DNA of 64,000 nucleotides from Pedobacter sp. BAL39 (lineage in GTDB: Bacteria > Bacteroidota > Bacteroidia > Sphingobacteriales > Sphingobacteriaceae): positions 310,001 to 374,000 of the forward strand of contig NZ_ABCM01000002.1 of the NCBI RefSeq assembly GCF_000170795.1. Direction: 5' to 3'. The notes beneath the pieces were generated by a model that ran no database searches, was not told where the DNA came from, and was given only the letters and a program-made list of their open reading frames with translations. Position numbers and translations under genes: made by a program. Shown piece after piece: positions 44,190-52,795 of this stretch (position 1 is its first letter; each line of letters opens with the position of its first letter).

Positions 44190-45140
44190 ATGAAAAAATC
44201 AATCTTTTTGCTGGTGCTCAGTATATCTGGCATGTGCGGCAGTTTTGCTCAAAAAAAGGAAAATGGAACAGTTTACATCGATCATCCCGCCATCAATATG
44301 GTCGCAGAGTTTATTAAAGCTTCCGTAAGCGGTGAGGAAGCCAAAATCGCTAGCTTTTTAACGGATGACTTTAAGTCCTACAATGGTACCTCTACAGTTT
44401 TCAACGATAAGGGAACTGCGAAAGCTGCCTTCGTTAAGAATACCATGCGCTACCCTAAGGAGCTCGATTACTTTTCAATTGAAACGCTGCCCGGCGCTTA
44501 CGCGGATGCGGTAGAATATAAAAAGGACAACAAAGATGGGGAGGTGTGGGTACAGGACTGGAGTTTGCTGAAAGGGGTACATAAGGCTACAGGTGTAAAA
44601 ATGAACTCGGCCACACATCGCCTGTACAAACTGACCAAAGACTACAAAATAAAAACCATTATCAATTATAGTAATGCGGTCATTCTAAATGAAGTTGGTT
44701 CCAGCTTTGCGAACCGGACTAATGGAAAGATCTACAATCATCATGAGAACATCAATACCATCCGTAAGTCGATGTACGCATTTGAAAAAGCGGATATTGA
44801 CAAGGCTTTAAGTTTCTTTTCCGACGACGCCACATTTTCGGACATCAATATGGAAGCCGGTAAATCGCTCAGCAAAACTGAGATCAAGGTGGTCTGGAAA
44901 AAGTTTCTTGATGATTATGAAATCCAAAGTATTGACATGGTCGGTTATCCCGATTACCTGGAATATGAAATGGACAACGGACGTGAGGTCCTTTCCTGGT
45001 GGAAATACAACCTGATCCGGAAATCTGATAAAAAAACATTGGTGATTCCAATGCATTTTAGCGACAGCTTCGATGCTGACGGAAAAATCACTGCCGAAAT
45101 GGCCTATTTCAGCGATTCATTAATGGCGAAAAACAAATAA
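44190..45140 (+). CDS. Exported protein with two NTF2/SnoaL-like halves
   Basis: This is a 316-aa protein with a clear Sec signal peptide (MKKSIFLLVLSISGMCGSFAQ, cleavage after FAQ). Two halves look alike: HPAINMVAEFIKASVSGEEAKIASFLTDDF near the N-terminus and HENINTIRKSMYAFEKADIDKALSFFSDDATF later. Each half reads like the start of an NTF2/SnoaL-like alpha+beta barrel, in which a helix pair precedes FF(S/T)DD. No catalytic residues can be assigned. It probably works in the periplasm. Function is unknown. Confidence 0.72.
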   Translation: MKKSIFLLVLSISGMCGSFAQKKENGTVYIDHPAINMVAEFIKASVSGEEAKIASFLTDDFKSYNGTSTVFNDKGTAKAAFVKNTMRYPKELDYFSIETLPGAYADAVEYKKDNKDGEVWVQDWSLLKGVHKATGVKMNSATHRLYKLTKDYKIKTIINYSNAVILNEVGSSFANRTNGKIYNHHENINTIRKSMYAFEKADIDKALSFFSDDATFSDINMEAGKSLSKTEIKVVWKKFLDDYEIQSIDMVGYPDYLEYEMDNGREVLSWWKYNLIRKSDKKTLVIPMHFSDSFDADGKITAEMAYFSDSLMAKNK

Positions 45141-45261
45141 CGATAGGAAGGTGATCCCGGAGCGTAATGCAAGTGATTTTTAGAATATCAGTAAAATCCC
45201 GCCTGGGTTTCAGCAAGGGGAATGGATGAACGAAAATTTTAATTATGGGGCGATGAAGATG

Positions 45262-45290
45262 TGGGAGCCGAAAACTCCCATTCTTTTTTT
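45262..45290 (+). terminator. Terminator-like hairpin upstream of the GNAT gene
   Basis: TGGGAG (45262-45267) pairs with CTCCCA (45275-45280) around a 7-base loop, followed by TTCTTTTTTT. It would end transcription from the 44190 gene. Confidence 0.65.
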
Positions 45291-45332
45291 GTGTAGCTTT
45301 AGCGACGCCCTAAACCCGGCGTATAAGGGAGT

Positions 45333-45893
45333 ATGATCATCAGAAAGGCCAATATCGGCGATGCAGAAGCGATTACAACGTATCTCTTACTTGCGATGGG
45401 GGACATCATTTATCAATTCATTGGGAGGAAAAATGACGAACAGGCGAAAGCCTTTATGCTGCATTTTGTCAAAGGGCGAAACAACCAGTATGCCTATGAG
45501 AATTGTTGGGTGGCGGAGGATGATCATCGGGTCGTTGCTGCCGCATGCTGCTACGAAGGTGGAATGTTGCGTCAGTTACGGCGGCCGGTCCTGGACTACA
45601 TCAAAAATGAATACCAGCATACGCTTTCTTTGGAGGATGAAACGCAGGAAGGAGAGGTCTATCTCGATTGCCTGTGTGTGGATCCCAGTCAGCAAGGCAA
45701 AGGTATTGGTTCCAAAATGCTTCAGTTCCTGATTAACGAGTATCTATTAAAGCAAAACCACCCACTTGGATTACTTGTCGACCCAGACCGTCTTGCAGCA
45801 AGGCGATTATACCTCAGGATGGGATTTAGGGTGATGGGGCACAAGGATTTTGCAGGAAAAAAGATGGAGCATCTGCAAATCAATCAAAATTGA
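45333..45893 (+). CDS. GNAT-family N-acetyltransferase
   Basis: This is a 186-aa acetyltransferase. The acetyl-CoA binding loop is VDPSQQGKGIGSKMLQFLI, preceded by the strand VYLDCLCV, and the C-terminus has DPDRLAARRLYLRMGFRVMGHKDF. The first 30 residues (IIRKANIGDAEAITTYLL) are a typical GNAT start. It is not tied to the polysaccharide locus; the substrate is unknown. It converges with the DoxX gene, 2 bases away. Confidence 0.85.
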   Translation: MIIRKANIGDAEAITTYLLLAMGDIIYQFIGRKNDEQAKAFMLHFVKGRNNQYAYENCWVAEDDHRVVAAACCYEGGMLRQLRRPVLDYIKNEYQHTLSLEDETQEGEVYLDCLCVDPSQQGKGIGSKMLQFLINEYLLKQNHPLGLLVDPDRLAARRLYLRMGFRVMGHKDFAGKKMEHLQINQN

Positions 45894-45895
45894 AG

Positions 45896-46321
45896 TCAGG
45901 AATGTTTCTTTTTCATACGCAGAAACGCAATCGCGCCTGTTGACCACAACGCACAAAAAATTAGAATCGGCTGAAAAAACAGCCTGATTAACCTCATAAC
46001 ATCAGTGTCCAGTCCAAAGGCGTCAGTGCCATTTAGGTATTGGGCGATATTCCCTGGAAAAACCAATAGAAAAAATATGCCAAGTAACAGGCCTATCCTC
46101 GGTATCTGTTGCCTCCGAAAGAACAGGGCAAGTCCGAGCAGCATTTCTACCACACCGGACGCAAGGACAATGAAATCCTTGCCTAAGGGTACCCAATCAG
46201 GCACCTGCGCCAGAAATTCAGCCCTGCTAAAAGTAAGGTGGCCGATGCCTGCAAATATCATAAACAGGCTCAGCGTTATCCTGACTGCCTTCTGAAAGTT
46301 ATTGGTTTTTATGGTTTCCAT
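45896..46321 (-). CDS. DoxX-family membrane protein
   Basis: This is a 141-aa protein with four hydrophobic helices: VRITLSLFMIFAGIGHLTF, FIVLASGVVEMLLGLALFF, IGLLLGIFFLLVFPGNIAQYL and LIRLFFQPILIFCALW. The GIGHL segment after helix 1 and PDWVP before helix 2 are typical of the DoxX/DoxD-like group. Family roles are poorly defined and include redox-linked membrane complexes. I prefer the ATG at 46321; a start at 46351 adds ten residues. Confidence 0.8.
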   Translation of the reverse strand: METIKTNNFQKAVRITLSLFMIFAGIGHLTFSRAEFLAQVPDWVPLGKDFIVLASGVVEMLLGLALFFRRQQIPRIGLLLGIFFLLVFPGNIAQYLNGTDAFGLDTDVMRLIRLFFQPILIFCALWSTGAIAFLRMKKKHS

Positions 46322-46468
46322 GAATCGGTTTGCACACATAACAAGTGACAAACATTTTTGATTGAAAACTCATCATATAATCGTCCCATAATTTTAAATT
46401 ATTGGAATAAATAAATTGAAGGTAGAGCAGATCCTTCACCAGGTCATGGCTGCGCGTGTGCCAGACTA

Positions 46469-46822
46469 GTGGAGGTTGATGTGCTGAACGTTTTTCGCCA
46501 CCGACTGAAGGATTTTTTTGATTTCGATTACCAGATTGAATGTTTTGTGCCGGCAGCAAAACGTAAATACGGATATTTCTCGTTTCCTGTGCTGGTTGGT
46601 GATTCGTTTGTGGCCAAGATGGATGCCAAGGCCGACGGTAAGCAGAAAAAGCTAATCGTTCATAACCTGCATTTTGAGTAGATTGAGTTGAAGGAGGCCA
46701 CCCTTGAGAAAATCCTGGAAGCGATTAAATTGTTTGTTCAATTCAATGGATGCAGAGAGGTCCTCTTCAAACAATCAAACCGGCAGGATTATCTGCAGAT
46801 GATCATTGCAGGGCTTTCCTGA
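46469..46822 (+). pseudogene. Remnant of a YcaQ-like winged-helix DNA glycosylase gene
   Basis: The translation from 46469 contains HRLKDFFDFDYQIECFVPA, KRKYGYFSFPVLVGD, MDAKADGKQKKLIVHNLHFE, which are hallmarks of the C-terminal part of YcaQ/winged-helix crosslink-repair glycosylases. A TAG stop at 46679-46681 interrupts the frame, after which the same frame continues with IELKEATLEKILEAIKLFVQF to a TGA at 46820-46822. About three quarters of the gene, including the catalytic N-terminus, is missing upstream. It is therefore a decayed 3' fragment and not a functional gene. Confidence 0.7.
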
Positions 46823-46917
46823 GTGAATATCATCGGTTTTTTTATTTTTTTTGCTACTTTAGACGAAAAAAATAGAAAAGAGGCCAATTCTATTCTGATC
46901 AGTTATTTGTGATGTAA

Positions 46918-48210
46918 ATGAAAATACGTAATCTTATTTTAGTGCTTGGCTTGCTGCCGGCAATCGCTTTTAGTCAAAAAACAATCGTTCCTGGCAGTCC
47001 GGACATCAAAACCACTTACCTTAAGCCAGAAAAATCGGCATATACAGTTTATTATGTAAAAGATACCAGCTGGAATAAAATGGGAATGCTGGATTACGAT
47101 ATTGCTTTCTCTGGTAGCCAGTTAAATTTTAATTATAAATACACCGATAAATCTAATACCTGGTCCAAACGCAGGACTTCGGTCGTTGATGCAAAAACCC
47201 TGAAGCCAATCAGTTTTATGTCTGAGGGTGTGGAAACTAAATTGGTCCTGAACTTTGGAGAAAGCATCAAAGGAACTTATTATTCCAAAAAGAAGAACAA
47301 AACTACACAGGTAAATGTGAAGCCAAAAACTAAGTTTATTGATTTCAATCTGGCAGATCACTTGTTCTGTACTTTGCCACTTGATGTGGGCTACAAAGCG
47401 ATCATACCGGAATTCTATTATGCTGAAAACACGGATACGCTGATTACAAATTACATCATCAAAGAGGTGAAAAGTTATGTTTACCAGTCTCCGAGAACAG
47501 GAAAACATCAGGCCTGGCTGGTAACCGTATTGGAAGAAAGTACCGGAGCGATTTACAATTACGTTGTCGACAAGAAGGATCGCCGACTTTGGCAGAGGGA
47601 AATGTCTATGGGAAAAGGGATGTGGGAAATCTGTGTAAATGAAGAAATCGACTACCAGCCAATAAAGAATAAGTTTGATAGCAAATATGCAATCCGGCAG
47701 GTCACAAAAGGAAATAGTGTGGTTATCGGAACTGCCTATGCCCGGGAAAGTTCAGGCAAGAAGCTTGGTGGTTTGGTCAATACGGCCAAAAAACAATTTG
47801 CCCCTAAAGGAACGGAGATCACACTTTTTCCGAGTTCTGCCTATTATGAGGAATGGCTGTCGGTAAATAAGCAAATCAAAAAGCAAGGAAAAATGCCGGA
47901 AGTACCCCTGGTTTCAGACTTTGGTACTGCGATCAAAAAAACTAAAGTTTATGATGATGAAGGACATTTCGAGTTTCTGGATCTGATGCCGGGTACTTAT
48001 GTGGTCATGGCTAGTTTTGATTTTACCAACTCCTACAACTACTCTTACGTGTCCGGATATACAAACTATTATAATTATTGGGGATATACTGGCTCTACTA
48101 CAAATTATGGTTCCGCCAGACAAAGTTATCGCGACAAGGCAAACATTGAGAAACAGGTGACCATAGATAAGGATGGCGAGAAGAAAGAAGTCAGTCTGAA
48201 AGAAAAATAA
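46918..48210 (+). CDS. Exported protein of unknown function with C-terminal carboxypeptidase-regulatory-like part
   Basis: This is a 430-aa protein with a signal peptide (MKIRNLILVLGLLPAIAFS, cleavage near SQK). The N-terminal 220 residues are beta-rich and resemble DUF3108-type periplasmic proteins (YTVYYVKDTSWNKMG, TKFIDFNLADHLF), which is a tentative comparison. Residues of about 265-375 (GTEITLFPSSAYYEEWL, DDEGHFEFLDLMPGTYVVMASF) look like a carboxypeptidase-regulatory-like beta-sandwich. The following Tyr/Ser/Asn-rich stretch (YNYSYVSGYTNYYNYWGYTG) is low-complexity. I cannot assign a function. Confidence 0.7.
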   Translation: MKIRNLILVLGLLPAIAFSQKTIVPGSPDIKTTYLKPEKSAYTVYYVKDTSWNKMGMLDYDIAFSGSQLNFNYKYTDKSNTWSKRRTSVVDAKTLKPISFMSEGVETKLVLNFGESIKGTYYSKKKNKTTQVNVKPKTKFIDFNLADHLFCTLPLDVGYKAIIPEFYYAENTDTLITNYIIKEVKSYVYQSPRTGKHQAWLVTVLEESTGAIYNYVVDKKDRRLWQREMSMGKGMWEICVNEEIDYQPIKNKFDSKYAIRQVTKGNSVVIGTAYARESSGKKLGGLVNTAKKQFAPKGTEITLFPSSAYYEEWLSVNKQIKKQGKMPEVPLVSDFGTAIKKTKVYDDEGHFEFLDLMPGTYVVMASFDFTNSYNYSYVSGYTNYYNYWGYTGSTTNYGSARQSYRDKANIEKQVTIDKDGEKKEVSLKEK

Positions 48211-48342
48211 GGACATGGCACCTGGCAAATAAATCAGTGATTGATGAATCAAGAACAAACACAAAAGGCATCTCCGTGGATCCCTTTCGTGTTTCTATGA
48301 TATTGGGTGTTATGCCGGATTGGTCACTGATTACCATTCCAC

Positions 48343-48657
48343 TTAATGCGCTTTAAGTTTTCCAGCTATTGTTTCAAGCTTGCTTTTTAGTTTTGCTATT
48401 GCGCCATGGATCGCCAGATCATAATTGTTTCCTAAACTGGAAACAGCAACAGGCTCTCGGCCTGAAATTCTAGCCTCGAGTAAACAACGTTTGTCATCTA
48501 AACCTTCCTTGCTTCCATTTTCGTCTGATAAATGTACTTCTAAACGGGTAATTAAGTCATCGAATTTTCCAATGCCTTCTTTGATCATGCCTTTTATCTT
48601 TTCTTCGTATTCCTGATGTACTGTTAAATTTTTGTCGGTGTTAAGTTGAATCGTCAT
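48343..48657 (-). CDS. HPF/RaiA-like ribosome hibernation factor domain protein
   Basis: This is a 104-aa protein similar in pattern to the sigma-54 modulation / hibernation promoting factor family. It starts IQLNTDKNLTVHQEYEEKIKGMI and continues with a beta strand RLEVHLSDENGSK, CLLEARISGREPVAV and a helix-rich end with NNYDLAIHGAIAKLKSKLET. This matches the beta-alpha-beta-beta-beta-alpha HPF layout. The ATG at 48657 is preferred over 48693, since the added 12 residues do not fit the family. A stress-response ribosome-binding role is inferred. Confidence 0.75.
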   Translation of the reverse strand: MTIQLNTDKNLTVHQEYEEKIKGMIKEGIGKFDDLITRLEVHLSDENGSKEGLDDKRCLLEARISGREPVAVSSLGNNYDLAIHGAIAKLKSKLETIAGKLKAH

Positions 48658-48973
48658 AAATATTCGAGTTAAATGTTTGTGTAAATTAAACAATAAAAAC
48701 CGGCTTCAGTTTTAATATTGCCACTTTTCTTTCATAATGAAGTCATGACTTTTTTCACAGGAATTATACACTACCAATCATCAGCACAGTCACACAAAGC
48801 AGGGCTGTACTGATGGTTGATAACTGAAGTCAACAGTTCCTGTTATTTGTCGTTGGTCATGAAGCCAAGACCTAATAACTCAGCTTGTACGCATAACACT
48901 TAAGACAGTTAACTATCTTTCTTAAGCCATAATGAGGAATCGTTCCTGAGCAAGGATTACCAGGAACATGAGC

Positions 48974-49813
48974 TTAAGATTCAGGATCTTCCTCCGGCGG
49001 ACTTTCCTGAATTTTTATTTTAGAGTTGAAATAAACTGGCGTTGATATCCAGGAACGGCTTTTAGTTTTTGCAAATTTCCCTTCATGAATGCTGAAATCA
49101 CAGATCATCGCGGGGCTGCATTGCTCGCTATTTAATGATATCTTAAGCCTCCGGTTGTTGTAGTAGTGTAAAGCCATTGCTGTAACACAATAACAACCTG
49201 CCGGAACTTCAATTGCCCATTGCTGTGCTGGAATAGTAACAGCATCTCTTGAAACATCGAACATGATACTACTTTGATCATCCGGCCTCCGGTAAAGGCC
49301 ATGATAAAGGGCTGCAATTGCTATTTCAATACATATCGTACATGAATTGCCGCCAACAGGGAAATACAGATCTTCTTTGACGTTTATTTCCGGCAGCAAT
49401 ATATTTAAATTTCCATCTTCCAGTTTAATCTCAGGAAATATCCAGAGATTCTCCCGGAGTGGAGAATTGACGTTCATCTCGAAATATTGCAGGCTTTTGA
49501 ATGCCTTAGATTTTAATTCGATTTTGCCTGTGTCAGCTTTTTTATGCCTGGCGATAATAAGGCCCATTATTTTATTGAGCCTATTGATCATCTTACCGTC
49601 GCTGATAAAATAAAGCTCCCGCAGGCTTGTTCTCACCTTTGCAGCAAAAGCGCTGGCAATACCAAATGTGGTTGCAGCTCGTTTTGTGCTTTCATTTTGT
49701 TTGACATTGCCCTTGCCAGGTTTGGTCTGTACCACCTGTTTGCCCCTGCGTCTGCGATTGGAGGTAGGCCCAACTGGCCCTCTGAGGTAGCCATCATCGT
49801 CAACTGTTGCCAT
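48974..49813 (-). CDS. Uncharacterised Bacteroidota protein
   Basis: I do not recognise a named function. The 279-aa protein starts GYLRGPVGPTSNRRRRGKQVVQTKP, then TKRAATTFGIASAFAAKVR. This layout (a GxxG start, VVxTKP and T..A..FG..S) is what I recall from a group of Bacteroidota proteins of unknown role, some of which begin with GKIGNLV-like sequence. The central and C-terminal parts are beta-rich with several Cys residues. There is no signal peptide. It stands alone between a hibernation-factor gene and an AT-rich gene-poor stretch. Confidence 0.6.
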   Translation of the reverse strand: MATVDDDGYLRGPVGPTSNRRRRGKQVVQTKPGKGNVKQNESTKRAATTFGIASAFAAKVRTSLRELYFISDGKMINRLNKIMGLIIARHKKADTGKIELKSKAFKSLQYFEMNVNSPLRENLWIFPEIKLEDGNLNILLPEINVKEDLYFPVGGNSCTICIEIAIAALYHGLYRRPDDQSSIMFDVSRDAVTIPAQQWAIEVPAGCYCVTAMALHYYNNRRLKISLNSEQCSPAMICDFSIHEGKFAKTKSRSWISTPVYFNSKIKIQESPPEEDPES

Positions 49814-50622
49814 AATATTGATTTTAAGTAAAGTTTACAAATAAATGCGCTCCGGGCAGCGTCTAGGTAAAGATATGTCTAACTCTGTATTGTGTCAAGG
49901 GTTTACCCACAATAAAGCCAGTATATAGCCGCATAAAAGGCGTAGAAACGTGGACTTGACGTGGATATGATGTGGAAATATATTGGCGTTGATACGGCGA
50001 TGCCATATGCCTGATGCCTGCTTGGTGTAGGCTAAGGAAATGCATTTGCGATTTCTTAAAGAAAGGCAATAAGAGATGGTGATATTTAGTTTTGTTGAAT
50101 CTTTTTAGGTGTTATTTGACAGTGAAGCCTTTCTATTTATGGTCTTACGGCCAGCTGCACATATTTCATGTTTAATTGTTTCTAACTTAAATTCTTTGCA
50201 TAAGTCAAATCCATATTAAGGAAAATTTCAATAATCTTAAACATTTCCAAACGGATTCCGTCCATTGTAATTCTTAAATAGATGAAATAAATGTCAACTT
50301 TTTTTGTAGTTCTTTAGTTTCTTCAAAAAGAAAAGCATGCTGACATTTCAAGAACGACTCCCCAATTAAGCTCATTTATAGGTTATTTATTGCATATTTT
50401 GATATGTCCACCAATAACAAAAGCCCTGCAACAATTTTATTTTCAGGGCTTTAATTCTTTTTAAGATTGTTGTCTGTGATACCGCTGAAATTTGCACCTA
50501 GTGCTAAAATAAGCGTTTAAATAGTATTTTAGGCTGTTTTGTAATTCTGCTCATTGAATTACTCACTATTTTTTTTAATACGTTTTAGCTGCAATTGCTA
50601 TCTGCAAAGATGTGAAATAAAA
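49814..50622. other. Gene-poor AT-rich stretch
   Basis: No convincing gene is seen here. A 68-codon frame on the minus strand at 49863-50069 has no family resemblance. The only structural element noted is the hairpin at 50419-50453. The low GC relative to flanking genes suggests an acquired or decaying region. Confidence 0.5.
50419..50453. terminator. Orphan terminator-like hairpin
   Basis: AAAGCCCTG (50420-50428) and CAGGGCTTT (50444-50452) make a 9-bp stem with A and T flanks that could terminate in either direction. No gene ends close to it on either strand. Confidence 0.55.
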
Positions 50623-50934
50623 ATGTTAGTTTACATAATAGACAAAGAACGCTTTACTTTGATTTACAGAATAGCGATAGAAGTTCATTGGGACAACAAC
50701 GTACTTTTTCTTTATTCACCAAAACCAAGAGAATGGACATATTTTAATTGGTTTAGACACATTACAGGTGTTGCAGAAACTGGATGTAATTGTAAACTTG
50801 TGTTGACAGACCAAACTTTATGGACAAACATTTCAGACGAACTAAAAAAACAAATAATTAACATCAAAAAGCGACCGTATAACATCGTATTGGTAATAGG
50901 CGGCACGTTACATCCCATTTTAAAAAACCGATAA
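50623..50934 (+). CDS. Small orphan protein of unknown function
   Basis: I do not recognise this 103-aa protein. It begins MLVYIIDKERFTLIYRIAIEVHW and is alpha/beta in pattern, with aromatic-rich middle residues (REWTYFNWFRHITGVAETGCNC) and no signal peptide or membrane segment. The ATG at 50623 is preferred over 50554, since the extra N-terminus is Cys/Phe-rich and unlike a protein start. It sits 2 bases upstream of a broken HEAT-like gene in a low-GC patch, so both may have arrived together. Confidence 0.5.
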   Translation: MLVYIIDKERFTLIYRIAIEVHWDNNVLFLYSPKPREWTYFNWFRHITGVAETGCNCKLVLTDQTLWTNISDELKKQIINIKKRPYNIVLVIGGTLHPILKNR

Positions 50935-50936
50935 AA

Positions 50937-51326
50937 ATGAAAGACGAACTAAAGCGAGCTGTAGAAAACGAAGACGAAATAGAGCTTATTAAGTGTCTTG
51001 ACTTTTCAAATCATAATAAGTTTGAGACTTATAATTTTGAATATATTGAAAAAGCATTGATTGAAACTTGGCATAGTCAACACGAAGGCTTAGTAAATAC
51101 AATTTACTAGAAAAATATACGTGATGACAGATTTGTAGAACCGATTTTAAACATTGCCTTAAATAGAGAACGGTTTCGATGGTATGATGATGAGTTATAA
51201 GCTACTTTGAGAAGATGTGTTCACGCATTAAAAACAATCAATTCAGAAGTTTCTAAAAGCGCTTTAAAGAAATTAAAAGACCTGAATAACGACAACGTGA
51301 AATTTGCACTTGCAATGTATAAATAA
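50937..51326 (+). pseudogene. HEAT-repeat-like protein gene broken by two in-frame stops
   Basis: A single frame runs from the ATG at 50937 to TAA at 51324-51326, interrupted by TAG at 51108-51110 and TAA at 51198-51200. The parts read together as one helical repeat protein: WHSQHEGLVNTIY, then DDRFVEPILNIALNRERFRWYDDEL, then TLRRCVHALKTINSEVSKSALKKL and NDNVKFALAMY. The last two resemble the end of short HEAT-repeat proteins common in Bacteroidota accessory regions. The frame is preserved across both stops, so the damage is by substitution and the gene is probably dead. Confidence 0.65.
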
Positions 51327-51488
51327 AAATGGCACATAATATTTGTGCAATAGTTGGTGGATATTCCGCTGCATAGTACGCCACGATTCCGCTACAAAAT
51401 ACAAAAGTTGCTGCTAAAAACTAAGGTGAGCAGGGTTCCTCATCCATTTATAGCATTTTAAGAAGGATTAAAATCACCCTAAAAATAG

Positions 51489-51523
51489 AAAACCACCTTT
51501 AAGTTTCCTCGATGGTGGTTTTT
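51489..51523 (-). terminator. Terminator of the tRNA-Lys gene
   Basis: AAAACCACC (51489-51497) and GGTGGTTTT (51514-51522) form a 9-bp stem with T-rich sequence on the minus-strand 3' side (TTTTCTATTTTTA), 10 bases downstream of the tRNA. It can also act on the plus strand. Confidence 0.75.
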
Positions 51524-51532
51524 GTACTTCTG

Positions 51533-51605
51533 TGATCCCGCTGGGATTCGAACCCAGGACCACTACATTAAAAGTGTAATGCTCTACCAGCTGAGCTACG
51601 GAATC
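51533..51605 (-). tRNA. tRNA-Lys (anticodon UUU)
   Basis: The minus strand from 51605 folds as a 73-nt tRNA. The acceptor stem is GATTCCG paired with CGGGATC plus discriminator A. The D-arm contains AGCTCAGCTGGTAGAGC, the anticodon loop is ACTTTTAAT with anticodon TTT, and the T-arm has CTGGGTTCGAATCCCAG. The 3' CCA is not encoded. The AT-rich patch with the broken HEAT-like gene lies on its 3' side. Confidence 0.96.
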
Positions 51606-51841
51606 ATCGTTCTTTCGAACATTACTGTAAGCGTTTCCGTTTAAAGTGATGCAAATATAGGGGTACAAATTATAGAGTGCAAATTAAAATCTCAAAAATT
51701 ATATACTCCCCTGATTTTTAGAGAGATTATTTAATGATAAGCTAATATTATCATTAAAAACAACCACTAAAACCCATTATTTGACGTCCATAAGCCTATT
51801 TTTGCATCCATCAAAAAGCTGAATTTTCCAGTTTTACCAAC

Positions 51842-52675
51842 TTAATTTTTCAAAAAGTTGATCAAAAGCTGATTCACTTCATCTTTATGAGTGATAAATA
51901 ATCCATGCGAAGCATCTTCGAGGATATAGTACGCAGCATCAGGGAGGTGCTTTGAAGTGATTTCACTTGTGGCCTTTAAAGGAACGATCTTGTCGTCATT
52001 ACCATGGATGATCATCAATGGAACATCAATTGCATTTAAATCTGCCCTGAAGTCTGTTTCTGAGAAAGACCTGACGCAATCTACCGTTGCCTTCGGACTA
52101 GACACCACGGCCAACTGGTGCATCCAGTTTTGGATCTCCTGACTGACAGGTTTATTCAATACCCCTTCACTGAAAAATTGCTTTCCAAATTCTGTGAGGA
52201 AGGCAGGGCGGTCCTTATGAATATTGAATACCATTTCATCGAATACTTCCGCAGGCACGCCTTCTTCGTGATCCTCTGTTTTCAGCATCAGTGGAACAAC
52301 CGTACTGATGAGGACAGCCTTTGCAATTTTAGAAGAACCGTACCTGGAGAGGTAACGCACAACTTCACCACCGCCCATAGAAAATCCAACAAGGGTAACT
52401 TCTGATAACTGTAATACCGTAATCAGCTCATTCAGGTCATCTGCAAGCGTATCGTAATCGTAACCAGTCCAAGGCTTGTCAGACTGACCAAAACCGCGCC
52501 TGTCGTACGCAATGACCCTATAGCCACTATATACTAAGCTAGATACCTGGTATTCCCACATTTCGTGTGACACCGGCCATCCGTGGATCAGGATGACAGG
52601 TTTCCCTGCACCAAGGTCTTCATAAAAGATATTTACAGAGGAAGCGTTTTCTGGATTTTTCTTGATATAAGGCAT
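51842..52675 (-). CDS. Alpha/beta hydrolase (non-haem chloroperoxidase/esterase type)
   Basis: This is a 277-aa hydrolase. HGWPVSHEMWEYQ gives the oxyanion-hole region, AYDRRGFGQSDKPW follows, the nucleophile is the Ser in GFSMGGGEVVRYL, the acid is in IIHGNDDKIVP, and the catalytic His is in DASHGLFITH. This is the pattern of cofactor-free haloperoxidase/arylesterase-like enzymes, whose physiological substrate is usually unknown. I use the ATG at 52675 (MPYIKKNPE); the in-frame start at 52711 adds twelve residues without family similarity. It is divergent from the GmhB-type gene. Confidence 0.88.
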   Translation of the reverse strand: MPYIKKNPENASSVNIFYEDLGAGKPVILIHGWPVSHEMWEYQVSSLVYSGYRVIAYDRRGFGQSDKPWTGYDYDTLADDLNELITVLQLSEVTLVGFSMGGGEVVRYLSRYGSSKIAKAVLISTVVPLMLKTEDHEEGVPAEVFDEMVFNIHKDRPAFLTEFGKQFFSEGVLNKPVSQEIQNWMHQLAVVSSPKATVDCVRSFSETDFRADLNAIDVPLMIIHGNDDKIVPLKATSEITSKHLPDAAYYILEDASHGLFITHKDEVNQLLINFLKN

Positions 52676-52795
52676 ATAATATTTTTTTTGATCGTATGAT
52701 TTTAACAACACAGGGCGTGTTCAATTGTTTAACAAAAACAACAACACCCCAGGTTACAATATATATTCTCATATTTGCGGCAAACAACCTAATTA

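Noticed and set aside
46299..46559. 86-codon minus-strand frame next to DoxX
   Set aside because: It overlaps the start of the DoxX gene and the winged-helix remnant and lacks any protein-like pattern.
49863..50069. 68-codon frame on the minus strand in the gene-poor region
   Set aside because: No signal peptide, no family pattern and no suitable upstream element; composition looks like random translation.
51332..51348. GCACA-N7-TGTGC palindrome as an integron-type attC or attachment site
   Set aside because: Only one copy was seen, with no integrase and no repeated partner, so no such claim can be supported.
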